Source: Planctomycetaceae bacterium
Lineage (GTDB): Bacteria > Planctomycetota > Phycisphaerae > UBA1845 > UTPLA1
Assembly: GCA_006969385.1 (NCBI GenBank)
Contig: CP030884.1
Span: forward strand, 186,001-250,000
Direction: 5' to 3'
DNA: 64,000 nucleotides
Shown here: in pieces, positions 46,215 through 54,700 of the stretch
Numbering within the stretch: the stretch's first letter is position 1
Layout: each line of letters begins with the position of its first letter
Position numbers and translations under genes: made by a program
Notes under the pieces: generated by a model
What the model saw: only the letters and a program-made list of their open reading frames with translations
Databases searched by the model: none
What the model was told of the DNA's origin: nothing

Positions 46215-46990
46215 CGCGTCGGGGGCGGTCGATAAAAGCGTCGCATCAAATCGAACACGCGCGGATGGTGGCGCTGCAAGCGCTCCGGATGTTCGAAGAA
46301 ATGCTCCGACGCGACGGCGAAGAACTCCGCCGGTGCCGTCGCGCCGTACGGATTCAGCAACGTGCGCCGACCGGCCCGTTGATCGGCAACGAACATCCGA
46401 AACTCTTCGAAGAAAACTTTCAACCAAACCTCATCGTCTTGTTTGGTCGCGAGCGGTGGAATGCCGTCGGCGGCACCGTTCTGCATGTCGAGCACGTGTG
46501 CAAATTCGTGAATCACCACGTTATAACCATCACCCGGCGATGCCACCGAACGCGCCACACTATCCCAGGCGAGAATCACCGGCCCGCGCAACCACGCTTC
46601 ACCGGCACGCGTTTGAGAAATTTGATAGGGCCGACCGTCAGGGCCGATGGCTTCGGTTGTTTCGGTAAAGTGATGCGGATACACGATCACTTCGCGTAGC
46701 CGCGGAAAGATATCCAACTCGGGAATGCCCAACAGCAATTGGCAGGCCCCTGCCGCCACCGTCACCTTGATGTGATCGATTTCGGGTAAGTCGCCCAAGA
46801 TGCGAAACTCTTTTTCGGCAAGGAATACCTTGATCGCGTCGACGAGCGTTTTCCTATCACTGTCTTTGTAATGCGTGAAGCGCGGGACGGCATCGACGAC
46901 CCAAGGTCGCCATTCCGTTGGGAACGGTTCGGCCATAACTCGCGCGCGGCGTCGCTGCTTGCGTTTGAAGATAAAATCGAAGATTTTCAT
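46211..46990 (-). CDS. mtfA: MtfA-like zinc peptidase (M90 family)
   Basis: A 259-aa protein similar to E. coli MtfA, the Mlc-interacting peptidase that tunes glucose PTS expression. Motifs in order are ACQLLLGIPELDIFPRLREV, GPVILAWDSV, the zinc-binding NVVIHEFAHVLDMQNGAADG with HExxH, and FAVASEHFFEHPERL, which supplies the third ligand Glu. No signal peptide. It is preceded by the LOG-family gene with only nine bp between, suggesting an operon. The four-base overlap with lon is convergent. Confidence 0.88.
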   Translation of the reverse strand: MKIFDFIFKRKQRRRARVMAEPFPTEWRPWVVDAVPRFTHYKDSDRKTLVDAIKVFLAEKEFRILGDLPEIDHIKVTVAAGACQLLLGIPELDIFPRLREVIVYPHHFTETTEAIGPDGRPYQISQTRAGEAWLRGPVILAWDSVARSVASPGDGYNVVIHEFAHVLDMQNGAADGIPPLATKQDDEVWLKVFFEEFRMFVADQRAGRRTLLNPYGATAPAEFFAVASEHFFEHPERLQRHHPRVFDLMRRFYRPPPTR

Positions 46991-46999
46991 CGCGTCGGC

Positions 47000-47542
47000 T
47001 CATTCCCAACGCGGCGGCCCGTCGGGCACTTTGATGCGTGCAAGTTGCGTCGTCAGAATCGACTCGAGCTGCGCGATATCCGAACAGTCCACGATCGCAT
47101 CCTCGCGCCGATGGTCGATCCGTTCGCCCGCCAATTTCGCGGCCCAACCGCCCGACTGCGTCAGCGCTACCACCGGTCGATTATAGACCCACGCAAACGC
47201 CGCTTCGCTCAGCGTGCCCGCCGCACCACCAATGAGGATGATCACATCCCCCGAGATGGCCGAGATGCAATTGCGCGCCCAGCCCATGCCCGTCGGTATG
47301 ACGTAATGCACCCACTGGTTAACCTGATACATGTCCGTGTACGGTGTCACCGCAATAACCGTGCCGCCGGCCTGAGCGCACCCGCGCGACGCCGCTTCCA
47401 TGATGCCGCCGCGTCCGCCGGTTACCAGCGCCGCACCGACGTTGGCCACGGCGCGGCCTGCTTGTTCGGCGAGCGTTTGCAACGCGTTGTCCGCCTCGCT
47501 GGCGCCCATGATGCCGATTTGAAAGCGTTTGTTCATTGGCAT
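47000..47542 (-). CDS. LOG-family (TIGR00725-like) nucleotide-binding protein
   Basis: A 180-aa cytoplasmic Rossmann-like protein. QIGIMGASEADN opens the fold. GAALVTGGRGGIMEAASRGC and IILIGGAAGTLSEAAFAW correspond to the GGGxxGxM and PGGxGTxxE motifs of the LOG/lysine-decarboxylase-like family. The Pro of the second motif is absent, as in the TIGR00725 branch. LOG enzymes release cytokinin-type bases from nucleotide monophosphates; bacterial members of this branch are poorly characterised. ATG at 47542 or 47536. Followed by mtfA at nine bp. Confidence 0.82.
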   Translation of the reverse strand: MPMNKRFQIGIMGASEADNALQTLAEQAGRAVANVGAALVTGGRGGIMEAASRGCAQAGGTVIAVTPYTDMYQVNQWVHYVIPTGMGWARNCISAISGDVIILIGGAAGTLSEAAFAWVYNRPVVALTQSGGWAAKLAGERIDHRREDAIVDCSDIAQLESILTTQLARIKVPDGPPRWE

Positions 47543-47551
47543 TTGCTCATA

Positions 47552-47950
47552 TCAAAACGGGCGCAGGGCGTACGGATAGCGATACACCTCGCCCTTGTTC
47601 ACTTCGATCGCCGCAATGCAGCAGTAATACACGTTCGCCAACGAAACGGCCCCGATCATCAGCAGCGAAAACGTGCCGATCCCGCCGACGGCAGGCAAGA
47701 TGTTCATGCTCGCAAAGAACGCGATCACAACGACAAATGTGAATTGAAAGTTGAGCGCTTCGCGTGCGTTGCTGGCGACGAACTCACCCAACTCTTCCCG
47801 CTTGATCTGCCATATCAGCAGCGGCCCGACCACATTGCCCAACGGCACCGTCAAGAAAGCCAAGCCACACAGATGCGCGATCATCGCCCAATTGCGGCGC
47901 GTCTTATCCGGGTAGCCCAGCGGCGGAGGGGGGCGGGTTTCATCGTACAT
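47552..47950 (-). CDS. DUF4870-type small membrane protein
   Basis: Predicted 132 aa. A Pro-rich cytosolic start (MYDETRPPPPLGYPDKTRRN) leads into NWAMIAHLCGLAFLTVPLGN and NVVGPLLIWQIKRE. Then come the conserved SNAREALNFQFTF and two more hydrophobic helices. This pattern (AHL..G....P..N...PL..W..K, then EALNFQ) is the DUF4870 signature. Function is unknown. The start at 47950 follows a GATAAC -10-like box by about 12 nt; longer in-frame readings overlap the divergent gene's leader. It ends ten bp before the LOG-family gene. Confidence 0.82.
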   Translation of the reverse strand: MYDETRPPPPLGYPDKTRRNWAMIAHLCGLAFLTVPLGNVVGPLLIWQIKREELGEFVASNAREALNFQFTFVVVIAFFASMNILPAVGGIGTFSLLMIGAVSLANVYYCCIAAIEVNKGEVYRYPYALRPF

Positions 47951-48191
47951 GCGGCTTACGTTATCAGAATCAGCGGGTGGAGGCGACAGGCGATTGTTAC
48001 CGCGCTTAAGCACGAGATTCCAACACGGCGGCGTTATCCGGTCGTTGCCCAGATTCCCCCCGCACGACAGCATCACGAATCGTAGCTTTTTAATATCAGA
48101 TTCGACGGGGCAGCATAGAGACCGGCGGCCAGGCGCGCAGCGAGGAACGCGTGCAAGTACGAGTTGGGTAAGGCCTGAGCGGGTAACATCT

Positions 48192-50711
48192 ATGCTATCG
48201 CTACGCACTGCGGCAGGGTTCTCTGCCGCGCTCTTATTGACATCCCAATTGCCCGCGCGCGCCGCCACGTTCAACGTTGCCGACGGTGATGTCGTGGGTT
48301 TCGTCGCCGCCGTCAATGCTTCCAATAACAATATCTTTGGGGACACCATCAATCTCGCGCCGGGCGGTCGTTACGAATTCACGGTCGCCGCAACTAACGT
48401 CAACGGTCCATCCGCGTTGCCATCTATCACGAGTCTGATCACCATAAACGGTAACGGCGCGACGCTAACACGGGCGGCGGGCTCCCCCGCGATGCGATTT
48501 ATACGCATCAATCTCTCGGGCAATTTGACGATCAATGATCTCACGCTTGCCGACGGCGAATCCGACGCCCACGGCGGCGGTGCGCTGCGCGTGGAAAGCG
48601 GTCAATTGGCCATGTCGCGCTGCACGCTTGTCAACAATTTAGCCCCCAATGCAAACGGCGGTGCTGTATTTGCTCCCAACGGCAAGCTTACGCTCACCAA
48701 TTGCACGCTTAGCAGTAACGCATGCGACGGCAGCGGCGGTGCAATCTACTGCGACAACACGGGTGGTCGAATCACGCTCGACCACGTCACGATGAGTGGT
48801 AACAGCGCAGGCGCGAGCGGGGGCGGCGTATTTGTATCAGACGGCGCGACGCTAACCCTAACGCGCAGCTTGTTGGCGAATGGCGGCTGTGCGGTCGCGA
48901 GCGCGACACTGAACGATTTGGGATTCAACCTCACCGACGATGGCTCGTGCATTTCCGCAGCTACCAGCTTCGCCGCCGACCCGATGTTGGAACCGCTTTC
49001 AGATAATGGGGGGAACTCTTTCACGCACGCGTTGCCGTTCGACAGCCCGGCCGTCGATGCCATACCGGTCGACGAATGCGATGTCGCATCTGACCAACGT
49101 GGCACCGAGCGACCGAACGGTAATGGCTGTGATATCGGCGCGTTTGAAGCCGTCATTCCACCGAGCCTTACCATCAGCGATACATCCGATGATGAAGCCG
49201 CGGGCACCTTATCGTTCTTGATTACGCTCAACTTTGCCCACTCGTCGGATGTAACCGTCGACGTGACCACGAGCAATGGCAATGCCGAATCTGGTAGTGA
49301 TTTCGTGTCGACACAGGTGACCGCCCTTATTCCTGCCGGCGACCTTAGTACGTCCGTCAATGTTCAGGTCGTTGATGATGGTGTCGAAGAACCCGACGAA
49401 TCGCTTACCGTAACGCTATCAAATCCGACCAACGCTTTATTGGATCAGGACACGGCTGTCGGCACCATTCTCAATGATGACGTCGCGCCAATGCCTTCCT
49501 GCGCGAGCGGATTGAGTTTTGAGGCCGACGATAGCTGTCATGCATCAATCGATCCAATTGCACTGCTGACAGAACTACCCACGGTCGATCCACGCTGCGC
49601 GCCTTTACAAGTGACTGCGTCACCCGCGGGACCCTATCCATTCGGAACGAATGTTGTCACCGTAACGGCAATAGATGACTGCGGGCAAAGCAATAGCTGC
49701 TCGGTCACATTTGAAGTGGTCGGTGGACCACCGCCGACTTTCCACTGCCCAACGACTTTACTGGTCTTGGGAACGAACGCGGGAAGTTGTCGAGCTACCG
49801 TGCAAGGTAACGCCGCCGATCCGACGTTCACCACCGGTTGTGTTAATCAATTCGTATTGCTGACCAACGACTTCAATGGTGCGAGTTCTCTGGCCGGCGC
49901 GGAACTCCCGATTGGTATGATGTCGGTCTTGTGGACACTTACGGCTGACGACGGCACCGTCGATTCGTGTACGATGACCATCGAAGTCATCGACGACCAA
50001 GCCCCCACCATCGCGTGTCCGACGGGTGTTACGTTTGATAATGCGCCCGACGAATTCATGGCGAGTGTGTTCGATAATTGCGATGATGCTCCGACGGTAA
50101 CGTGTGCGCCTGCGACGCTCGCCGCGTTAATAGCTGAAGGCGGCGATACCGTCACGTGCACCGCCACGGACGCTGCCGGAAACACATCGGAATGCATGTT
50201 CACCGTATCAAACGCCGACGGTTTTGACGTGTCGGCGGCGATTGACGATCTCATCCTTCACTTGAAACTGCTACGGTCGAACGGGGCGTTAGAACGTGCC
50301 CAAGCCAATTCGTTAACGCAGCAACTCAAACAGGCACGCCGCAAATTCAATAGCGGGTTCACGACGCCCGCATGCAATCAGATCGGAGCGTTTCGCACTC
50401 AGATCGAGTCGCTTGAAAGCGACGGCGTGTTAAGTGCACGCGATGCTGCGCCGCTGTTGATGGGTGCTGACGATATACTGGACCAAGCGTGCGGCGACGA
50501 TGAGGACGACGAAGAATCGGCAGGAAGAGACTTACTCGAGCCGGGCGGTAATGGCGAAGACGCTGGCTCCGACGGTGATGATGACGAGGATTCTGAAACG
50601 ACATCGCCACCGAGTCGACGTGAATGCGCCGATGCATCGACATTGCCGCTTGTGATGTTGCCTTTAATGATGGTCTCGATACGCGCGCGGCGCCGGAAAA
50701 CCAAACGCTAA
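48192..50711 (+). CDS. Surface protein: beta-helix, Calx-beta and HYR modules with C-terminal anchor tail
   Basis: An 839-aa exported protein. The signal is MLSLRTAAGFSAALLLTSQLPARA. Residues about 45-320 are a right-handed parallel beta-helix (GGALRVESGQLAMSRCTLVN, GGAIYCDNTGGRITLDHVTM) ending in the SPAVDAIP..CDIGAFE motif of choice-of-anchor Q proteins. A Calx-beta domain follows (DVTVDVTTSNGNAESGSDF, GVEEPDESLTVTLSNP). Two or three HYR-like domains (CPTT, TATDAAGNTSEC) come next, then a helical segment and an acidic Asp/Glu stretch. The tail ECADASTLPLVMLPLMMVSI plus RARRRKTKR is a Cys/hydrophobic/basic sorting-type signal. Probably cell-surface attached. The start at 48192 opens the signal peptide; its ribosome binding site is weak. 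Confidence 0.82.
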   Translation: MLSLRTAAGFSAALLLTSQLPARAATFNVADGDVVGFVAAVNASNNNIFGDTINLAPGGRYEFTVAATNVNGPSALPSITSLITINGNGATLTRAAGSPAMRFIRINLSGNLTINDLTLADGESDAHGGGALRVESGQLAMSRCTLVNNLAPNANGGAVFAPNGKLTLTNCTLSSNACDGSGGAIYCDNTGGRITLDHVTMSGNSAGASGGGVFVSDGATLTLTRSLLANGGCAVASATLNDLGFNLTDDGSCISAATSFAADPMLEPLSDNGGNSFTHALPFDSPAVDAIPVDECDVASDQRGTERPNGNGCDIGAFEAVIPPSLTISDTSDDEAAGTLSFLITLNFAHSSDVTVDVTTSNGNAESGSDFVSTQVTALIPAGDLSTSVNVQVVDDGVEEPDESLTVTLSNPTNALLDQDTAVGTILNDDVAPMPSCASGLSFEADDSCHASIDPIALLTELPTVDPRCAPLQVTASPAGPYPFGTNVVTVTAIDDCGQSNSCSVTFEVVGGPPPTFHCPTTLLVLGTNAGSCRATVQGNAADPTFTTGCVNQFVLLTNDFNGASSLAGAELPIGMMSVLWTLTADDGTVDSCTMTIEVIDDQAPTIACPTGVTFDNAPDEFMASVFDNCDDAPTVTCAPATLAALIAEGGDTVTCTATDAAGNTSECMFTVSNADGFDVSAAIDDLILHLKLLRSNGALERAQANSLTQQLKQARRKFNSGFTTPACNQIGAFRTQIESLESDGVLSARDAAPLLMGADDILDQACGDDEDDEESAGRDLLEPGGNGEDAGSDGDDDEDSETTSPPSRRECADASTLPLVMLPLMMVSIRARRRKTKR

Positions 50712-51157
50712 AGCGGCGCACCGCAACTGTTGCAGTAGTTCCACTTCTCATCATTCAGCGACGAACACGATCTGCAACGGATCTTCACGATGCGCTGCGG
50801 CGGCGGTGCCTCGGGTTTGTAACCGTCATATGCCGGATCATTCGGACGCGTTAGGTGCCGCGCGGTACGCGGGTCGTAATCGCGACCGGTGTTATCGTCA
50901 TACGCGTGGTAGTGCGCGTTCACTTGGCCTCGACGACGACCTCCGCCGATGGCCGCCAGCAAACCTCCGAATGCGAACAAGCCCATCCCGATGACGGCGC
51001 GCTTGCCCATGCTGCGCGTGCGGCTTTCGAAGTTGGTGAAATCGCCAAAATTGCTGACACCGCTGAAGAGCGCTGAGAGAAACACCAAGAACCCCAGCCC
51101 GACCATTACGATACCGATGACGCCGATGAACTTTCGACCGCCCGATGCTTGGCCCAT
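50708..51157 (-). CDS. Two-helix membrane protein with C-terminal zinc ribbon
   Basis: A 149-aa inner-membrane protein. Two hydrophobic helices (FIGVIGIVMVGLGFLVFLSA and AVIGMGLFAFGGLLAAIGG) flank a short loop. A Tyr/Asp/Pro-rich linker leads to a zinc ribbon, IRCRSCSSLNDEKWNYCNSC, with two CxxC pairs. AAGGAG nine nt before the ATG at 51157 decides the start. The stop shares CTAA with the convergent surface-protein gene. Function unknown; zinc-ribbon membrane proteins of this size are common and unassigned. Confidence 0.8.
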   Translation of the reverse strand: MGQASGGRKFIGVIGIVMVGLGFLVFLSALFSGVSNFGDFTNFESRTRSMGKRAVIGMGLFAFGGLLAAIGGGRRRGQVNAHYHAYDDNTGRDYDPRTARHLTRPNDPAYDGYKPEAPPPQRIVKIRCRSCSSLNDEKWNYCNSCGAPL

Positions 51158-51290
51158 GATTTGCGCTCCTTTTGTATGACTTCCGATTAAAGAGCCCCCG
51201 TCTTTCTTTTCGTGGCCCCGCGATTGCGGCATGATAATCGCTAGTCTGCTTCAGATCGATTTGATTCTTTCCTGCTAGCATTCTCGGCGT

Positions 51291-51319
51291 TTGGCCTGTC
51301 GCCATCGGGCGCGTATGAT
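51291..51319 (+). promoter_or_regulatory. Promoter of the EIIA-SLC4 transporter gene
   Basis: TTGGCC (51291-51296), 17-bp spacer, TATGAT (51314-51319). The predicted start near 51326 leaves a leader of about 20 nt. Confidence 0.6.
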
Positions 51320-51346
51320 CCCCGCTCCGACGCCGGAAACACGATT

Positions 51347-53383
51347 ATGCAGCTCTTACGCAAAGCCATCCTGGATGACTCGTTCCTGCTCGATCTCGAC
51401 GCGCGCGATATCGAATCGATCTTCACCGCCGCGCTCGATCAGGTCGTCGGTCGCGGCCTGCTCGCCGCCGACAAGCGCGACGAAGTCGAACGGTTGCTCA
51501 TTGAGCGCGAAGCGCAATCGGCGACCGCCATCGGTAGCGCCGTGGCGGTGCCGCACGTGTATCTCGATTTCTTCGAGGACCCCGTCATCGTTTTTGTGCG
51601 CTTGAAGAAGCCGATCAACCTCGGCGCGCCCGACGGCGTGCCGACGCGTTTTATCTTCGTATTGCTCGGCCCCGAAGGTCGCGCCGCCGAGCACCTCGAT
51701 ACCTTGATGAACATCGCGCGCATCATGTCGGACGAAGAATTTCGTTACGACGCGCAGATCGCCGCTAACAAACGGGCGATGCTCGACGCACTCGACCGTT
51801 TCGCGAAGCGCCGCGAACCGGCGACCGAAGAGGATCGTGACGAAGCCACCGTCTCAGAGTTGCAGTTCACCGGCAAGCCGTTTGGCGGGCTCATCGCCGA
51901 TATGCGTCGGCGTTATCCGCATTACGCTTCCGATATTCGCGAAGGGCTTAATACCAAGACGTTGGGGTCGATACTGTTTCTCTTTTTTGCCTGCCTCGCG
52001 CCGTCGGTGACATTCGGCGGCATCATGGCGGAGAAAACCGGCGGCAACATCGGCGTCGTGGAGATGATTCTGGCGACATCGATCTGTGGCGTGATCTACG
52101 CGCTCGGTTCGGGTCAACCGTTGAATCTCTTGGGCGGCACCGGCCCGATTCTGGTGTTCATCGCCATTCTTTATCAACTCACCGAAGCGTTGGAACTACC
52201 CTTTTTGCAAGTCTATGTATGGGTCGGTTTGTGGACCGGCCTGTACATGGTGCTATGCGCCGTTTTCGATGTCAGCGCGCTGATGCGTTACTTCACGCGC
52301 TTTACGGATGAGATATTTGCCGCGCTTATCTCCGTCATCTTCATCGTGGAAGCGCTGCGCAAGATATTTAGCTACTTCACAACCGACGACGTGAGCGAAG
52401 CCAAGGCGCTTCTCACGCTGATTCTCGCCTTGGGCACATTTCTGATCGCATCCAATCTCTCGCGCTTCAAGCGCTCGCGTTATCTCATGCCTGCCGTGCG
52501 CGAGTTTCTCGCCGACTTGGGACCGACAATAGCGATTGCCGCGATGACGACGGTGGCGATTTTCTACACATCGGTCGACGTCGATGCCCTCGCCATTCCC
52601 GATTCGTTTGGGACCACGTCGGGGCGCACTTGGTGGACCCATCCGATGGACGCGCCGATGAAGGTGAAACTCGGCGCGGCGATTCCCGCGCTGTTTGGTG
52701 CCGTGCTGGTTTACCTCGACCAGAACATCACGGCGCGTTTGATCAACAATAAAGACAATAAACTCACCAAAGGCGGCGGTTACCATATCGATTTGGCCAT
52801 CGTCGGCGTGTTGACGGCTATCTTCTCATTGTTCGGGTTGCCGTGGCTAGTCGCGGCAACGGTGCGCTCGCTGAATCACCTGCGCAGCTTGGCGACGACG
52901 GAAGAATCGATCGGCCCCGACGGCGCTGCGAAGACTACGATCGTGAAGGTGCGCGAAACGCGCATGTCCGGCTTCGCCATTCATGTTTTAATCGGTTGCT
53001 CGCTGTTGGCGTTGGACTTGCTGAAGTTTATTCCAACCGCCGTGCTGTACGGCCTGTTTCTTTACATGGGCGTCGTCAGCATCAAAGGCAACCAGTTCTT
53101 CGAGCGACTCAACCTGTGGCCGATGGATGCGGCGCGCTATCCGAGCAATCACTACACGCGCCGCGTGCCGATGTCGACAATACATAAATTCACACTGGTG
53201 CAACTGGCCTGTCTCGTGTCGCTTTGGGTCATCCGTAGCAGCCCCATCGGCATCCTCTTCCCCGTCGCCATCGCCGCGTTGGTGCCGATCCGCTTCGCGA
53301 TGGATCGCTTCTTCGAGCAGGAGCATTTGCTGGCACTCGACGCGGAAGAGGTCCCGCAGGAGGAATTCGATCGATTCCAGTAG
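51347..53383 (+). CDS. SLC4-type bicarbonate/anion transporter with N-terminal PTS EIIA domain
   Basis: A 678-aa inner-membrane protein. Residues 1-155 are a fructose/nitrogen-type PTS EIIA domain: AIGSAVAVPHVYLDF with the phospho-acceptor His70, then VIVFVRLKKPINLGAPDG and RFIFVLLGPEGRAAEHL. Residues about 185-670 match the band 3/HCO3- transporter family: LFFACLAPSVTFGGIMAEKT, IYALGSGQPLNLLGGTGPIL, VWVGLWTGLYMVL, FTDEIFAALISVIFI, then AVLYGLFLYMGVVSIKGNQF and the C-terminal VIRSSPIGILFPVAIAALVP. SLC4 proteins exchange or co-transport bicarbonate. The intact EIIA His suggests control by a PTS phosphorelay, or an ancestral form of the band 3 cytoplasmic domain. It has its own promoter. Confidence 0.9.
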   Translation: MQLLRKAILDDSFLLDLDARDIESIFTAALDQVVGRGLLAADKRDEVERLLIEREAQSATAIGSAVAVPHVYLDFFEDPVIVFVRLKKPINLGAPDGVPTRFIFVLLGPEGRAAEHLDTLMNIARIMSDEEFRYDAQIAANKRAMLDALDRFAKRREPATEEDRDEATVSELQFTGKPFGGLIADMRRRYPHYASDIREGLNTKTLGSILFLFFACLAPSVTFGGIMAEKTGGNIGVVEMILATSICGVIYALGSGQPLNLLGGTGPILVFIAILYQLTEALELPFLQVYVWVGLWTGLYMVLCAVFDVSALMRYFTRFTDEIFAALISVIFIVEALRKIFSYFTTDDVSEAKALLTLILALGTFLIASNLSRFKRSRYLMPAVREFLADLGPTIAIAAMTTVAIFYTSVDVDALAIPDSFGTTSGRTWWTHPMDAPMKVKLGAAIPALFGAVLVYLDQNITARLINNKDNKLTKGGGYHIDLAIVGVLTAIFSLFGLPWLVAATVRSLNHLRSLATTEESIGPDGAAKTTIVKVRETRMSGFAIHVLIGCSLLALDLLKFIPTAVLYGLFLYMGVVSIKGNQFFERLNLWPMDAARYPSNHYTRRVPMSTIHKFTLVQLACLVSLWVIRSSPIGILFPVAIAALVPIRFAMDRFFEQEHLLALDAEEVPQEEFDRFQ

Positions 53384-53437
53384 GCTGGAATTTTCTTGTG
53401 CCGGTCGATTTTCTCGAAGGTTCGGACCCCGTTGTGG

Positions 53438-53443
53438 TACAAT
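53438..53443 (+). promoter_or_regulatory. -10-like box TACAAT directly before the ATG
   Basis: TACAAT ends eight nt before the ATG at 53452; no Shine-Dalgarno is present, so a leaderless start is inferred. No good -35 at standard spacing. Confidence 0.35.
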
Positions 53444-53451
53444 CAACGACG

Positions 53452-54129
53452 ATGATCGATACATCACGCAACATCCTCGGTTGGCCGATAAAAGGGTGGT
53501 CGATCCTCGTCGCATGGCTCGTTCTACTGCTCTCAGTCGATTCACTCATCATTGCAATCAATGGCGTGACCGAACCGCTATTCAGTCAGCTCGCACGCTT
53601 TCACGTACGCGCTGCATTTTTTATGTTTTGGTTGGCATTCGCCGCGTCACCTTTGGCGGTCTTTTTCCCCAATCGAATAACGCATCGGCTCATGGCATAC
53701 CGTCCATATTTTGGCGTGTGCTTTGCTGTGGCGCACTTGGCCTTTCTATTTACCAACATCGCGCGCGTGCCATTATTCTATAGCGGCAAGCCCTTCGATT
53801 TGACCGGCCCGTTAAATTGGGTGCTTGGCGGTTCGCTCTACGTCGTCATCATTGCGCTCGCCGTTACGTCATTTCCCGCACCTGCGCAACGGCTGGGCAA
53901 CCGACGATGGAGAATCCTTCACACCACGGGGGGCTATCTCATCGCGTTGACCTACCTCAACAGCTTTGGATTACGCGCCCTATTTCAAGCCGAGTACATT
54001 CCGTGGGCCGTTGCGGTTCTCGTGTTATTAGGTCTCAGAATCACCCTCGAATGGAAACGCCATAGCGCCAAGTTACATACAGTCGTTCGAGAATGTTGCG
54101 TTCGATGCTGCGGCATGGGCGGCCCCTAA
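53452..54129 (+). CDS. Ferric-reductase-like (YedZ/MsrQ-type) membrane cytochrome, partner-less
   Basis: A 225-aa inner-membrane protein with six hydrophobic helices. The ferric_reduct pattern is seen in ARFHVRAAFFMFWLAFAASP, YFGVCFAVAHLAFLF and NRRWRILHTTGGYLIALTYL, supplying candidate heme His in the AVAHL and RILHTT segments. The third His expected in MsrQ-like proteins (xLHF) is here YLNSF. In known systems this subunit passes electrons to a molybdopterin reductase (MsrP), but none is nearby. The C terminus has a CCVRCC cluster. Start at the ATG just after TACAAT. Confidence 0.65.
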   Translation: MIDTSRNILGWPIKGWSILVAWLVLLLSVDSLIIAINGVTEPLFSQLARFHVRAAFFMFWLAFAASPLAVFFPNRITHRLMAYRPYFGVCFAVAHLAFLFTNIARVPLFYSGKPFDLTGPLNWVLGGSLYVVIIALAVTSFPAPAQRLGNRRWRILHTTGGYLIALTYLNSFGLRALFQAEYIPWAVAVLVLLGLRITLEWKRHSAKLHTVVRECCVRCCGMGGP

Positions 54130-54197
54130 GCCTCAGTAATTGCTGCCTTGCTATCTGTGGCGCATTCGTTTTCAAAACGTACGCGCTGGAATATGGG

Positions 54198-54608
54198 ATG
54201 TTTGTTAATCACTGTCTTCGTTGCGACTACCCGTTGGATCAACTACCGAAGGATGTTTGCCCCGAATGCGGATTAGAAGCGACGCCAGCGGGCTTGGAAG
54301 CATGGCTAGCGCCCGAACGTCGTCGCACGAACACTATCCTACTACTCGCTTTGGGGTGGTTCGCGCTTTACTTTGGCGGCAACGATTTTCTGGTTGGGAC
54401 GGTCGATCGCATTCAAAATAAGTTCGCCGTGGTCCTCTTGCTCCCAATTCTCAATATCCTGTTACCGGGCATACTGTTTTTTCTGACGTGGGAATTCAAT
54501 CGCAGTAAGCAGTTCGCGAATCAGAAGACGGCCATCACCATGCGAAAATACCTCGTCGTCTGGCTTGCAGCGCATGCCGTTATCTCGGCAATGACATTGC
54601 TGCTTTAA
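54198..54608 (+). CDS. Zinc-ribbon membrane protein of unknown function
   Basis: A 136-aa protein. The N terminus MFVNHCLRCDYPLDQL then DVCPECG forms a CxxC/CxxC zinc ribbon typical of planctomycete small membrane proteins. It is followed by three hydrophobic helices (TILLLALGWFALYFGG, FAVVLLLPILNILLPGILFF, and the C-terminal LVVWLAAHAVISAMTLLL). The upstream part of the frame overlaps the previous gene, so the ATG at 54198 is preferred, although its ribosome binding site is weak. Function unknown. Confidence 0.6.
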   Translation: MFVNHCLRCDYPLDQLPKDVCPECGLEATPAGLEAWLAPERRRTNTILLLALGWFALYFGGNDFLVGTVDRIQNKFAVVLLLPILNILLPGILFFLTWEFNRSKQFANQKTAITMRKYLVVWLAAHAVISAMTLLL

Positions 54609-54700
54609 TCATCCGCTTTCAAAATCCGTCGCGTTCGTAAATAATTCGCAGTAACCGCAACAATCGACACGTAACTAACCAACCCGCCAAGGTCATCACC

